This document shows, one piece after another, positions 52,601 to 62,334 of a stretch of DNA of 64,000 bases. The position numbers were made by a program, and so were the translations under genes. Numbering within the stretch: the first letter of the stretch is position 1; every line of letters starts with the position of its first letter. The stretch lies in contig WNKI01000004.1 in NCBI GenBank assembly GCA_015350385.1, forward strand, positions 2,891,187 through 2,955,186, read 5' to 3'. A model generated the notes under the pieces. That model worked only from the letters and a program-made list of their open reading frames with translations, did no database searches and was not told the origin of the DNA. This DNA comes from Aculops lycopersici (taxonomy: Eukaryota; Arthropoda; Arachnida; Trombidiformes; Eriophyidae).

Positions 52601-53275
52601 GTCGTCATTCTCAACAATAAGATCCAATTCAAATTCCGCCACTTGCATTGTTTGCTGCTCATTTGAAAAAGCAATTAAATCTGCATGATGACTATCGACT
52701 ATTTCCTTTCTTTGGTTTCCCGTTGATTGATTTACCTGTTTGCTAATGCTATCTGCAACACCACCACAGCCGCCACTGCCACCATTGCTTACCCAGTTTG
52801 ACTCGCGCCCAATCAGGTCACCAGGTGAACGGAGGTTGGTGGCTTTTTTTCCACTCGTCTTTGTCTTGCTAGTGGAGCTTGCCGACCCCTCTCCAAGGTA
52901 GCTATCTGTGGACCCATCATCAATCAAAGTTGGCTTTCCAATTGTTGACTGAAACAATTTGCCACCTAAAGCGGAGAGCTCTCTTTCTTGCTCACTATCT
53001 CTCTCGCTCAGCTTTCCTGCTCTCGTTTTACTTCGCGAAAAGATTCTCGAAATTTTCCTCCCGATTTTGCTGCTCCTACCTCCGTGGTCTTCTTCTCTGG
53101 GTCTCTCGCTTCGATTTTGACTTGTGATTCTTAAATTTTTTGATCTTTGCTCATTAGCCACAACAAGTGTCTCATCTCCGCCTAACGGCAACGGCAAACA
53201 TTCGCTTGTCGTTGCCACTCGCGTTACTGGATACACCAGAGCAACCAACTCGACTCTTCCGGTCGCCGAAGTCAT
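49652..53275 (-). CDS. Large Ser-rich intracellular protein of unknown function
   Basis: The first ATG of the frame is at 53275 and gives 1207 residues; an upstream coding exon cannot be excluded. Residues about 80-105 are a basic patch (KIGRKISRIFSRSKTRAGK) that may bind membrane or nucleic acid. Residues about 200-560 are less repetitive and probably folded, rich in helices: FDYIIKLIEHSLNYAYGL, LPEALSVLDKVKFQIQDVKK, and FTELQRIFESIFGGQALAYLEKQ. The rest is disordered, with Ser, His, Asn and Arg in excess (including a stretch rich in RRSSQHHRHHFSSRHHGRH). No catalytic motif, signal peptide or membrane segment is visible. I cannot assign a family; a cytoskeletal or signalling scaffold would fit the composition, but this is a guess. 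Confidence 0.7.
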   Translation of the reverse strand: MTSATGRVELVALVYPVTRVATTSECLPLPLGGDETLVVANEQRSKNLRITSQNRSERPREEDHGGRSSKIGRKISRIFSRSKTRAGKLSERDSEQERELSALGGKLFQSTIGKPTLIDDGSTDSYLGEGSASSTSKTKTSGKKATNLRSPGDLIGRESNWVSNGGSGGCGGVADSISKQVNQSTGNQRKEIVDSHHADLIAFSNEQQTMQVAEFELDLIVENDDQMAAQLSNGKLIDKVNDLIESFVLDSQDVCLLNVASENSIICESFKQTDITSEKSSFRFDYIIKLIEHSLNYAYGLATTSSRCDGQSIELSASLVSSSGNIEGEIGNVLSIVDLLAQIGKSSANLFDTTSNVTCDCATLPEALSVLDKVKFQIQDVKKSNNMLVVGLKLKRKINGGLFSNKMSFIDFDPQFTELQRIFESIFGGQALAYLEKQKIYLQALVMSSPSLSKPETLQQSESTIGTINERKNLKHHHQVASMQSLSQAEWLLYKQLSSALISTLVTVHVFKLESNEDQELEHSPCQPFNSGTNIEQKERRLLIDFNLNLLEFVRSIKRASSQRMRRRKRHLRSVYHVASSNVSIASSPSNSVLSSKSSLDNQLDALAPWATPVRSLRRKTKSSHQQQQYNHRVYQEYNSSTSFSRRSSQHHRHHFSSRHHGRHNNRRHYNHKPRELSLSPSARSQYHQNYRSHSNSRRRGNQNVNNKSSANSTYADSMSLMRQVSATNRHLSSNKLLQSSTSHLYGDLAARHKRVANWRIQQFELAESSSVSTPSCGGRGSKSSHKRQASLSINSNSNNSGTMRVIDDANDVQANRLNAYLSQVAALTTAATTMTSGNGGGGSPTGDRLSSCDSDSIASANLNSQSSNSYNRLLQQRTKPRHSPRHSKGEEHIELKWMPSTSPIDQPFSTSTTATRVMTPKTAQQQQQVIQIDCPTQSHESTSSCANIMNEGHRMTTGVPLDNTVKLGDICSMVVAEPPKQLKLEEFLSQMTSVVGSTPRATSLVRSNRNSVTRHDGSMSLMVNRDDDDEDCKSHSSILDHLSTLAYESNSKFHSRLHHDLCHVDQNSFAKNDDNIMMMIPRPPDHIQKIPNGSDHQHTMNPNGSVEERLRALAIDCHPTQTSSPVSTPTSAFLSSNESNCSSTESSSNHSAAISSNNSSVDKSSDDSGHVRATNNRRPLPSKIPNLNNLYASVSRDHQNVRSFVQ

Positions 53276-55372
53276 TGACTCTTTAGTTCCATTCAATTTA
53301 ATAAAATTATTTTTATTGCAATTGCGTAACTCTTTTTGTTGTGCTTACTGTTGTCCAACTTCCTGGACATGATGATGGAAGAAGGAAATTTTCTGTTCGA
53401 ACTTGTGTTTTGAGTTGCTCATTTCACTCTATGAAGTTACCATTGCATTTTATCATTATCATCAACTTCACCAGCCGTCATCGGCTTCAACTCGAAAACT
53501 GTCGTGAAGTTTGTGAGTGTGACGACGACGACGACGACGCACACGACTGACTACCGCAACTCAAGCGGCGGACGTGGTCGTAATAGCGTCAGTGGCGCAA
53601 GCGACAGTTACATCAGCAGTAAGTTGTAAATGGAAGCAGTGGCAGCAGCAACCACAACAACAAGAATCTCGGAGTCGATAGCCCGCTAGCTCTAAAGAGG
53701 GAGAGTGATGGCCGGTTGCCATTTCAAGTCAAGTATTTCGTGGCGGCGGGCCTCTTGGCCGACCCGGCCCTAGAACCCCTCCCTCAGATGAGCAGCCACC
53801 CCTAGGCCCGCTGCTCATCAACGCCACTGCGGCCCCCTTTCGACCCCGCCCACATGCGCACCACTCTCGCCCTGTACTCCGCCGCCGCCGCCGCCGCCGT
53901 CTTGCACACAAACAAACTCCAATGCAACCAGCGACGCAATTACCGATTGCTCAGTTGCCAGAAACGTACCGTTTCGAAGAAACGGAAGTTCCAGAGTAGA
54001 GAGTCACATCGCGTCCTAATTCTATTAAGAGAAGAAATCCGCACCCACTCATCGCCACTCACAGTGGCGACGTGCGCGGGTCAGCTCGCGATGTTTCGGC
54101 CTAGTTTTATTTATTTCAATAAACATCATTAGTATTACCACTGCCATCTATCTCTCAATTTCTCCATCGCATCTATCGTGCCGTTTCTTTTGTGTGCTCC
54201 AGTTTTGAAAGTGGTAGTGAGCTATTTCTTGGAACTTCCGGAAAGCTCACAAGCACTCGTTCGATTGTATAACTTGGTTATGACTTTAGAATGGTTTTGT
54301 GCGCTGTGTTGCTGCTTTGGCTTGTAAATGGAGCATAGTGCAATATGTGGATGTCACACTCACGAGCATTACTGGCCTCAGGGGTCCGGCGGAAATTGAG
54401 TTGGACCAAGATCTGCGAAAGCCATTGTCCTTCCTTCAGCACCCTCGTTGGAGATGAATGATGGGCTTCAAGTCAAAAAGTTGCTTGCAATTCATCATTT
54501 CATCTAGCCCGAAAGAAACCTAGATCAACGATGTGCCCATAAGTATCCCTCTACTTTTCTCTAAAAAAGATACCTGTTTATGTGTGCAAACTGCTAGTTG
54601 CCTCAAAAATAAACTCTCAACATCGCCCATCGGCTTAGCCATTGTTTGTATAATCTAGCTGGCGACACTTCCGTCACCCGGACAATTATGCAGTAGTAGT
54701 TGCGGCAACAGCATCACCATCAGATACGATTATCCTTCCATGGGACTTTGTTGTGCAAAGGAAGCTTAGTGAAGAACAATCGCCGACACCAAAATCGTGA
54801 CAGCAAAATTGGAGTCCCGCGGGAAACAACCACTTGTTTGGTTGGTTGGCCACTTTCTCACTCGTTTGCTTGCTGTTGCTGTGGATAATCGTTGCTTAGG
54901 TCAAATAATCTTTCCTCTTTACTATGAAGGAGAAAGTAGAAAAAGCAAGCAAAAGTAACAACAGCATCCAACCTGATGAAGGGCCAGAGCATTTTCAAGA
55001 TTGAAATTTATTTTAATAGAATATTCGACTCATATTGTTATTGTAAATCAGCGTCGCTGCTGAATGTCCATTGTCCTCTTGCTTTGCACAATATAAATAC
55101 TGAAGATGGAGATTTTGCTGGTTATCTTAGTTTTTCCTGTTGTCTTGTCAGCAGCATCCTTTAGTTGGTTCCAGTTGATGATGAGTTATATAAATAATAC
55201 CAACAACCAAAAAGGAGGACCACGTCGCGACGAGTTGGAAACAACAGATTGATGGGGATTAACATGATACAATAAGTGAAAGGTGGCGCGACTTAAAGCA
55301 AACCAACCAGCCACCTATCCAATCAAAGGTAACTACTTATAACTACTTATAAATTCCTTCCTTACCAGCTGC
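53276..55372. other. Intergenic region between the 1207-aa gene and ApoD-like gene
   Basis: 2.1 kb. The segment 53560-53900 is clearly richer in G+C and CpG than its surroundings, with GCC/GAC triplet runs, and looks like a promoter-type island for the 1207-aa gene. The remainder is AT-rich. No gene recognised. Confidence 0.5.
53787..53819. other. GC-island hairpin
   Basis: GATGAGCAG (53787-53795) and CTGCTCATC (53811-53819) are perfect reverse complements around a 15-base loop, inside the GC-rich island. Confidence 0.4.
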
Positions 55373-56617
55373 TTATGGCTTTTGTTGGATTTTGGCCAAC
55401 AAACTCTGGGCCTGAGGTTGTTGTTGCGATGGCTTCACTGCTGGGCTTGCTGGCGAGGCTTGCTGCTGTCCACTTCCGCTTGGCGAGGCTACCTGGCTTG
55501 GGCTCGCGCCTATGGCAGGTGATTGTTGGGCGACCGCTTGAGCTGGCTTGGCGGGCGAGGCGCCAACCTGTGGCTTGCTCGCTGGCGATACCGAGGAAGC
55601 AAGTGGCAGCTGGGGCACCTTGTTCTCAACTGGCGATGGTGGGTTCAATTTGGCCGGCTTGTTGCTTCCGACGGTCGAAGAGCTAGCTGGCGATGGCGAG
55701 TCGTAGAGCAATGGGACAACGACGGACTTTTGCGTTGGCTCTGGGTTGACCTTCTCGAGGGCGGCACTCGGTGAGCTTGATGGCGAGCCACTTTGGTTGG
55801 CGGCGTCGCCGCTGCCTCCAATTGATCCAACACCAACCACTGCAACTGGACTAGCCGGAGCCTGGCCGGCCAAGTTGGAGTCGGCCTCGCGGGCAACAGT
55901 GGAGGAGTTCGACGGGCAGGTGCTTCGGTCGCTCATGGTTAAACCTGAACGGTTAATGTTGAGCTTGTCCAATTTCTCGTAGATGTTCTGTCTGGTTGGA
56001 TTGGAGATCTTTCCGGATCTCGATAGGACCCAAATGTACTCCGAGTGGAAGACGCCCGACAGAAGACTGTTGGTGCAGGAGTAGACGACGGCGTAGTCGT
56101 CGTAGTCGGTGTCGATGATGGTGGTTAGTGTTCCCTGGAATGGAACTCCGAATCCGTATCTGTTATTGTTGTTGTTATGATACAATTGTTACGTCGACGG
56201 GTTAGTTTCAGGGTCACCTGTTGGAATTTCTGAATGAGCTCAAAGGGAAAATGAAGGGGACAGTTAATCAACTTACCTGATGCTGTAGAATCCTGATCTG
56301 TGGACGTCCTGTAGGAGACCGTCACCGTTGACAGTCAACGGGAGGCCGGCTAGCGAAACTCCGCGAACCACAACATTAACAGTGTTGTCTTGGTCGTCCG
56401 AGTAGTCGACCACCAGGCAACGCATCATGAGATCAAAGATACTTGGTGTCTTCTCAACCTCAATCCAATTTCCAAAGAACTTGGTCTTGTCGAAATCTTG
56501 GTGCGCCGTTACCGTTGGACAGTAGCCCGGAGCGAAGCGTTGAGCCTCAGCTTGGTAGGCGGCGCAAGCAACCAGGGTTGCCGCAATCAGAATAATGTGA
56601 TTCAGTTGATTTCTCAT
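55373..56617 (-). CDS. Apolipoprotein-D-like lipocalin with long Pro/Ser/Ala tail
   Basis: Secreted lipid-binding lipocalin of the ApoD/Lazarillo/crustacyanin group. Exon 1 (56277-56617) and exon 2 (55373-56159) join across a 117-bp intron in phase 2 to give 375 residues. Residues 1-25 are a signal peptide ending AEAQ. The lipocalin fold occupies about 27-185: FAPGYCPTVTAHQDFDKTKFFGNWIEVEK with the GxW motif, MMRCLVVDY, the central TDYDDYAVVYSC motif, and the third motif IWVLSRSGK. The cysteine pattern fits the usual disulphides. A further NRSGLTMSDRSTC segment follows, then about 165 residues of low-complexity Ala/Pro/Ser/Gln sequence, which ordinary ApoD proteins (about 190 residues) lack. 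The tail is in frame with no break. A C-terminal tail of this kind could be mucin-like or adhesive. Confidence 0.9.
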
Positions 56618-58793
56618 TGTGATTTGTGGTATATATATATGTATTTATATATGTTTTTGATCTAAAACTTGGCGAGGTGTTGCTTGAAACTTGTCAGCAG
56701 AGCAGATGGCAATAATATTGTTTGATTGGAAGCTGACTAGCTATTATCTAATGTGTTATAACAGATTATGGCAAGCGACTTGGCAAGATACTTTCTCGCT
56801 GGCTTCAGTTGACTGACAAAAAAGTGAAGACACTCGCAAAGACCTTTTCTACTTTGATGCCCGTTTTATACTGACCATGAAATGAAAACGAAATCTCTCG
56901 CCTCCAACTTGGAAGCCTTTGCTTTTTACTTCGGTGAAATGAGATAGAGGCATAGCCAAAGGCAGTGGGACGGAGAGAAAAGGAGAGATTCTCTTCTTGT
57001 TGATTCCAATTTCAAATTCCTCGGCGCATCCTATTGACAAGCAAACTTTAGCTTGGGCAAACTTTAGTCAGTTAGTCGGTCGGTCAGTGGGGAACGAGGG
57101 GAGTTGCCCACTAGCCTAGAAAGAGAGGGGCAAACAAGGCGACCACTTGTGGCTGACTAACCTACTGCTTGAGTTTCTCTCTCTTTACCTGGATGCAGCG
57201 AGGGCATTAATTTGTTCCAATTATTGACTCGCTGCTAGCTTGCCAGCCAGACGGCTAGCGAGTGGAGAGGATACTTGAGAGCCTACCGCTGCTGCTCATG
57301 CTACCTCCACCATTAATGCTACTCCTCTTCCACTATATCAAGTGCACCTCTACTTCAACTTCCCGCTGACTTCTAGTGGTGGAACCTGGAGTTATATAGC
57401 CAAAACTACATCTACATTCGAAGCTTTCGGCTTCAGCATTGAAACCATCAACAACAAACAACAACAACAACCCAATTTCTCGCCGTAGCATTGGCAATGA
57501 AAAAAGGTGAATAGGAAAGCGGGAGAAAAGCTGCAGGTGGTTGTCGTGAATTGGAAATGAGATAACCAGACACTCGAGAGTAAGAATAACGGAGCTTATT
57601 CTCCTTCTTCTTCGACTCCTCTCACCATCTCTGTTGCTGTTGCTGCCTCTTACAAATGAGCAGCTTCCAACTGTGCAGCTGCATAGGCAGACACAAACTT
57701 TCAAGTGGAGATGATCTAATCCTTGCGCGCCGTAATGTTTGCCGACTCGACTGCTCCATCCAGTACAAGTGTCTGGTTCGATGTTTATGTTGAATAGACG
57801 AGTCTCTTGGTCACGCTGAGTCTCAGGTGAGGCTGACCACTGCTCAGCCAGCTGATGTTGCAGCATCCTCGTTTGGAGGCGGACATGTATATGTCTTTGT
57901 GCATTGGTGGCAAATGCCGAGCTAGATGTAGAGGAAAAATTGGTCGCCGTGCTATTGCTTTCGCGATGGTCATCGTTAGAGTTTCGTGAAGATGCGCTTA
58001 ATAAGAGAGTTTTGCCTTTTTCTCCTTTCGAATCAGCGCTGTAGCCTAACGCGGCTTGAGATTTGCGAGGGACTTGCTTTGGTAGTCTTCGTCGTTGTTG
58101 TTTGCTATCAAATTACGCAGACTTGAAAAACCACTACTCTTGGCCGTGAAAAAAATGTTTCCATTGCTAGCTACAGTAGCTGTAGTTAGGTATCTAGACA
58201 TTGTGTTAAACTCACATTTCGCAATGGACTAGCCAAGTATCGCCGATTGGCAACCTGGATTCGGATATTGGCCGGTATTTGTCTCGACACAGCGTTCCTA
58301 AACCCAACCTCATGGCGTGTGTAAATTTGGCCGACTGACAAGATGGAGAAATATGTGTCTGTCATTCGAGAAGAAACCGTATCAAAGTGGCAACTTGGAT
58401 ATAGCTTGATGAAAAGGCAGGCAGGCCAAGGAATGCAAATATTGGATCCATACTGCAGCAACAATCCTTGTGGCTTTGTCACGCGAGTAGCGAGAAAGAA
58501 TGTTGACTAGACGACGAATTTCTATTACTGCAAAGTAGATCAAACTCACAGTAATAGAAACTCGTCATTGTCAGCTTATATTAGATGGGTGTGCAAAATT
58601 TTTGGATGTATAAAAATTTCACGAGGATAATTGAGTCGAAGTGATCTGATCAACGGGAACACAAGTCTGTTATCAAATCAGTCGTGACCGAGAGCGACCG
58701 AAAGAATGACTGATCAAGAACATTGATTACCTAAATGTCATATATGGAATCAGTCGCAGATTGAATTTCGAAACCTTACACATGTTAGATAAA
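56618..58793. other. Intergenic region between ApoD-like gene and the WD40 array
   Basis: 2.2 kb without a convincing gene. Its right end contains a long hairpin (listed separately) and sequence that is repeated, weakly, upstream of the intact WD40 gene around 60430-60760. Confidence 0.45.
58502..58575. ncRNA. Candidate pre-miRNA-like hairpin
   Basis: Arms 58513-58530 and 58549-58566 pair over 18 bases with one mismatch around an 18-base loop. After a 5/3 internal loop, a further 6 bp (58502-58507 with 58570-58575) extend the stem. Total length and loop size suit a microRNA precursor on either strand; an inverted repeat with no RNA function is equally possible. No known miRNA seed was recognised. 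Confidence 0.3.
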
Positions 58794-59560
58794 ATGTTTT
58801 ATCCATTCATCAAAGATGGTTTTGGAGTAAGGGTAGAGGCAGTTTAGCTGTCAGCTAGTGAGAGATTATTAGAGCTGAGAAAAAAAATCCAAATCGATTA
58901 TTTGAGTAAAAAGAAAATTAACTATCCCTTCAATCAACTCAGGTTTTCACCTAAAGCAGACTTGCTTCTTTCGAACTTGGATTACAATCATTATATTTGG
59001 AACGTACGTGAGAGAAAAATGATAAAAAATATACTCTATTATCAGGCTGATGAATTTCATTTGCTTGACAATGACACTTCCGTTATCATATGTGACCAGT
59101 ATAAGGTATAGGTACTTGAATGGCAGTGAGACTGGCCAAGAAAGATACCGTGTTGATTATGATGAAGATTCTCATTTTAGGGGGCAAAAGCTGACCCCAT
59201 TAAACGAGAGCACCTTCCTCCATCTAACATGTGGATATGATGAAGATTATTACATTTTTCTACATGATGTACGGATGCAACGCCGCTCTTCTACCCTAAC
59301 CTCGGCCTTCCCTTCGACTAAGACCTCAGCCTTAGATTACATGAGCGCGAGATAGCAGTTTTGAGTCATAAGTTCGGCGATGTGGTCAGCCTCGACATAA
59401 TAGACTTGCGCATGCATTTTTGGCCGATGAAACAAGTAAAAACATTCAACAGAATCATATAACGGCCAGGAGATTTGGGGCTGGCCTGAGCAAAAGATCT
59501 TGTGGTCCAGATTCTGGCCTCCCATGCCTGTACAATATTTGTATATATGTCTTTGTTGAG
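58794..59560 (+). pseudogene. Decayed copy of the WD40-like gene
   Basis: Aligns at an offset of 2003 bases with the intact gene at 60797. ATG at 58794 is followed by a stop 13 codons later; a frameshift with TAG lies near 59108; the second half reads in another frame. After the segment matching KQVKT (about 59445) the middle of the C-terminal part is deleted and a piece matching the RWPED region follows (about 59460-59534). The stretch 59128-59445 is much closer to the intact gene than the stretch before it. Confidence 0.75.
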
Positions 59561-60184
59561 TTCCTCGCTTCGACACTCTCGCCACTGATTATGTAAATCT
59601 GATACAAACCTGTCGCTTAGATACATATGACTATTTGAACATACCAAATATCTAGCCGGGAGATTGAGGAAGCGTGAATCCAAGCGCAGGAAGGGAATGT
59701 GATGCCATGCATGGCAGAAAATAAACAAACTCCAGTTACCACAAGAGCTAACCAGAGAGTCATCCTATTGCATCGCCGTAGTAATCAACTGTGATATTCG
59801 ATTAGATCATCTATTTTAAGATGATCTTGGAAACAAGTGACATTCGTGATCCATACTAATATTATATCATCGACGGAGAACAGGGATGTTTAATATTGTA
59901 GATAAACTCTCTGACAGGAGACGGACTAGTAACTGTCTGTTGGAGAGGCAGATCATCGAATCGTCGTGGTTTGCGAGTCGGATGACATGTCGACATTCAT
60001 TCGAGGCATGTCTTGGCAGAGGAGCTAAGCAGAAAATCGAATTTGATCGCGATGGGACGAAGACACAGATGTAGTAGCAGGTTCACTGAAGAATTCATCT
60101 GAATCAAATAACGGACTGGAGATTTAGGACTGGCCTGAGCAGAAGATATTGTGGTCCAGATTCTGTCCTACCATGCTGGCACAA
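59460..60184 (+). repeat. Pair of 75-bp direct repeats derived from the WD40-like gene 3' part
   Basis: 59460-59534 and 60109-60184 match at about 85% (shared core TGGCCTGAGCA, TTGTGGTCCAGATTCTG). Both resemble the part of the intact gene coding for RWPEDSMVRLDSRPAG, including WPE. The second copy therefore marks another gene relic between 59886 and 60190. Confidence 0.6.
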
Positions 60185-60190
60185 AACTAA
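59886..60190 (+). pseudogene. Probable second relic of the WD40-like gene
   Basis: Begins ATGTTTAAT, like the intact gene, and ends with the WPE-coding repeat; the sequence between is too decayed to align by eye. Supported mainly by the direct repeat. Confidence 0.35.
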
Positions 60191-60796
60191 GGCTGCTTAT
60201 ATATAGCAGAGTTCTCTCGATATGATTTGTAGAGTTCACATCTCAACAGGTGTAGTCCCTGAACATGCTCAATAATTGGAGAAAAATCGACGACGGTTAC
60301 ACTAAAACGTATTTGAATTGATGTATTGTTCATCTAATTGAACTTTCAGGCTTCCTGAACGATGACTTCTACTATTCATCTTCTTAGATAGAGAAGATTA
60401 AAGATTTCTCTCGCAAGTCGCGACACAGCGAGCTTGACAGATGATCTCGCTACCTATTGGCTGTGTGGGTCACAACTGAACAGTCGAAATTTGGCTGACG
60501 AAAAAAATAGAGGGAAACACGCCCGGAATTCAAGAAGAATCAATATCTGCTTGGCAACTGGGATTCAACTCGATATAAAATTATATAAAAATTTCACTAG
60601 ATTCAATGCTGCTGATCGACTTGAAACGATCTGCTTCACGGGGGCTCGATTGTGTTATCGAATCAGTCGTAACCGAGAGCAACCGGAATGATTACTCTGA
60701 TCAAAATATTGTTTTACTTCGAATACATAAATGTCATATATTGGATCAGTAGCGCATTAAATATTGATAGTACCAGTGGTACTACTAATCATTAAT

Positions 60797-61840
60797 ATGT
60801 TTAATACATTCGACGAGGATAGTGTTGGGGTGAAAGCAAAGGCAGGTGAGCGATTAGGATGTCAGAGATTATTGAAGGTGAGGACAAATTTGCGTGTGGA
60901 TTATTTGAGGAAGAAGAAAATGAACTATCGTTTCCGTGAACTCAAGTTTTCACCCGAAGGCGACTTGCTTCTCTCGAACACAATTTACTATCTTTACATT
61001 TGGAATGTACACGAGAAAAGAATGATCAAAAATATAGACAAACATCAGGTTGACGCATTTCATTTGCCCGACAATAACACTTCCGTCATAGTGTGTGACG
61101 AGTATAGAGTATACGTCAACGACGTAGAAACTGGCCAAGAAAGATACCGTGTTGATTATGATGAAGATTCTCATTTTAGGGGGCAAAAGCTGGCCCCATT
61201 CAACGAGAGCACCTTCCTCCATCTGACATGTGGATTTGGTACTGAAAATTATATTTTTCTACATGATGTGCGAATGCAACGCCGCTCTTTCATCCCATAC
61301 GCCGGCCTTCCATTTGATTTGGATCTCAGCCCAAGATTACATGAGCGCGAGATAGCAGTTTTGAGTGATAAGTTCGGCGACGTGGTGAGCCTCGACATAA
61401 TAGACTTGCGCATGCATTTGTGGCCGATGAAACAAGTGAAAACATGGAACACTCAAAAGCCGAGTGGAATTCAATTCCATCCCTCAGGTACAGATTTGAT
61501 GAGCTTCACCAATCAATATGTCCACACGGGTCTCTTGAGAGGCCCAGAACAACAGGCGTTCAGAGAGTTCGATGGTCTCCGCTCGGCGGCTTGGCTCGAC
61601 GACGACACTCTAATCACAGATAGCACTGATGGCGTCGATATGTGGGATTTCGGGCAAGACCTCGATACTCGGCACCATCGGCCCGACACGGACCCCTGCA
61701 TCAGGTGGCCTGAAGACTCTATGGTGCGTCTAGATTCCAGGCCTGCGGGTGATATGGTGTGCAATGCGGACCGTAAGATTGTGGCAGGAATCAGGGATAG
61801 AGGAAAAATAAAGATCTGGTCGCTGGACTCTAGCGATTGA
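60797..61840 (+). CDS. Divergent WD40-like beta-propeller protein, intact copy of a tandem family
   Basis: The first ATG in frame is at 60797 (MFNTFDEDSVGVKAKAGERL), giving 347 residues. About seven propeller-like strands sets are recognisable by D/N-W or I-W ends: FSPEGDLLLSNTIYYLYIWNV, NNTSVIVCDEYRVYV, FLHLTCGFGTENYIFLHDV, GIQFHPSGTDLMSFTN, WLDDDTLITDSTDGVDMWDF and RKIVAGIRDRGKIKIWSL. WD dipeptides occur rarely, so the blades are divergent. No signal peptide or extra domain is present. I cannot name an orthologue. Nearby decayed copies show a recently duplicating, lineage-specific family. Confidence 0.7.
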   Translation: MFNTFDEDSVGVKAKAGERLGCQRLLKVRTNLRVDYLRKKKMNYRFRELKFSPEGDLLLSNTIYYLYIWNVHEKRMIKNIDKHQVDAFHLPDNNTSVIVCDEYRVYVNDVETGQERYRVDYDEDSHFRGQKLAPFNESTFLHLTCGFGTENYIFLHDVRMQRRSFIPYAGLPFDLDLSPRLHEREIAVLSDKFGDVVSLDIIDLRMHLWPMKQVKTWNTQKPSGIQFHPSGTDLMSFTNQYVHTGLLRGPEQQAFREFDGLRSAAWLDDDTLITDSTDGVDMWDFGQDLDTRHHRPDTDPCIRWPEDSMVRLDSRPAGDMVCNADRKIVAGIRDRGKIKIWSLDSSD

Positions 61841-62088
61841 ATCTATCATATGAATGTAAAGTGCAAAGCTTGACAGAGATGACCAGATATAAAATACTCC
61901 AAATAAGTTATGTAGCAACTCTGAAAAAATATAGAATGTCCTCATCGAGTCCTAAGTAGTGTGTATCTGCTAAAATTGCATACGACCCATCAGCTATGGG
62001 TTGTAATGCGACGATTTAATGTTGTCGAAGGAACTCGAAGGAACAAACTTGTTGCGTCACAGTCAACAAACCGGAGCGGACGAGACCG

Positions 62089-62334
62089 ATGTTCGGTCTT
62101 GCGAAAAATCTCTCACTTATCTCTACGATACGGTGGCTAAATGATGACATGGTTGCCACCTCTAACGTGATAGGATTTGAAATATGGAACGTTAATCGAA
62201 TGAATATCCAAAGGCCGGAAGGGCCCACTATCTCGCTCAGGACCGAGCTAATGAATGCTCTCGATGCGGCAGTTGGGAGAAATATCTTGGATGGTATCGA
62301 TAAAGCTGAAACGATTGAAGTTTGGTCTGTTTGA
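62089..62334 (+). pseudogene. Third fragment of the WD40-like family
   Basis: An 81-codon frame equivalent to the last two blades of the intact gene: IRWLNDDMVATSNVIGFEIW corresponds to AAWLDDDTLITDSTDGVDMW, and NILDGIDKAETIEVWSV to KIVAGIRDRGKIKIWSL. No upstream part of the gene is present, so it is a 3' fragment or the last exon of something unseen. Confidence 0.6.

Noticed and set aside
53729..53911. Arg-rich minus-strand frame in the GC island
   Set aside because: Produced by GCC triplets read on the opposite strand; no ATG start.
57333..57866. 177-codon minus-strand frame starting with ATG
   Set aside because: No domain, no splice context and a composition like translated non-coding simple sequence; overlaps other frames of similar length.
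60764..60796. Upstream start of the intact WD40-like gene at a TTG
   Set aside because: The first ATG is 33 bases downstream and matches the ATG position of the pseudogene copy.
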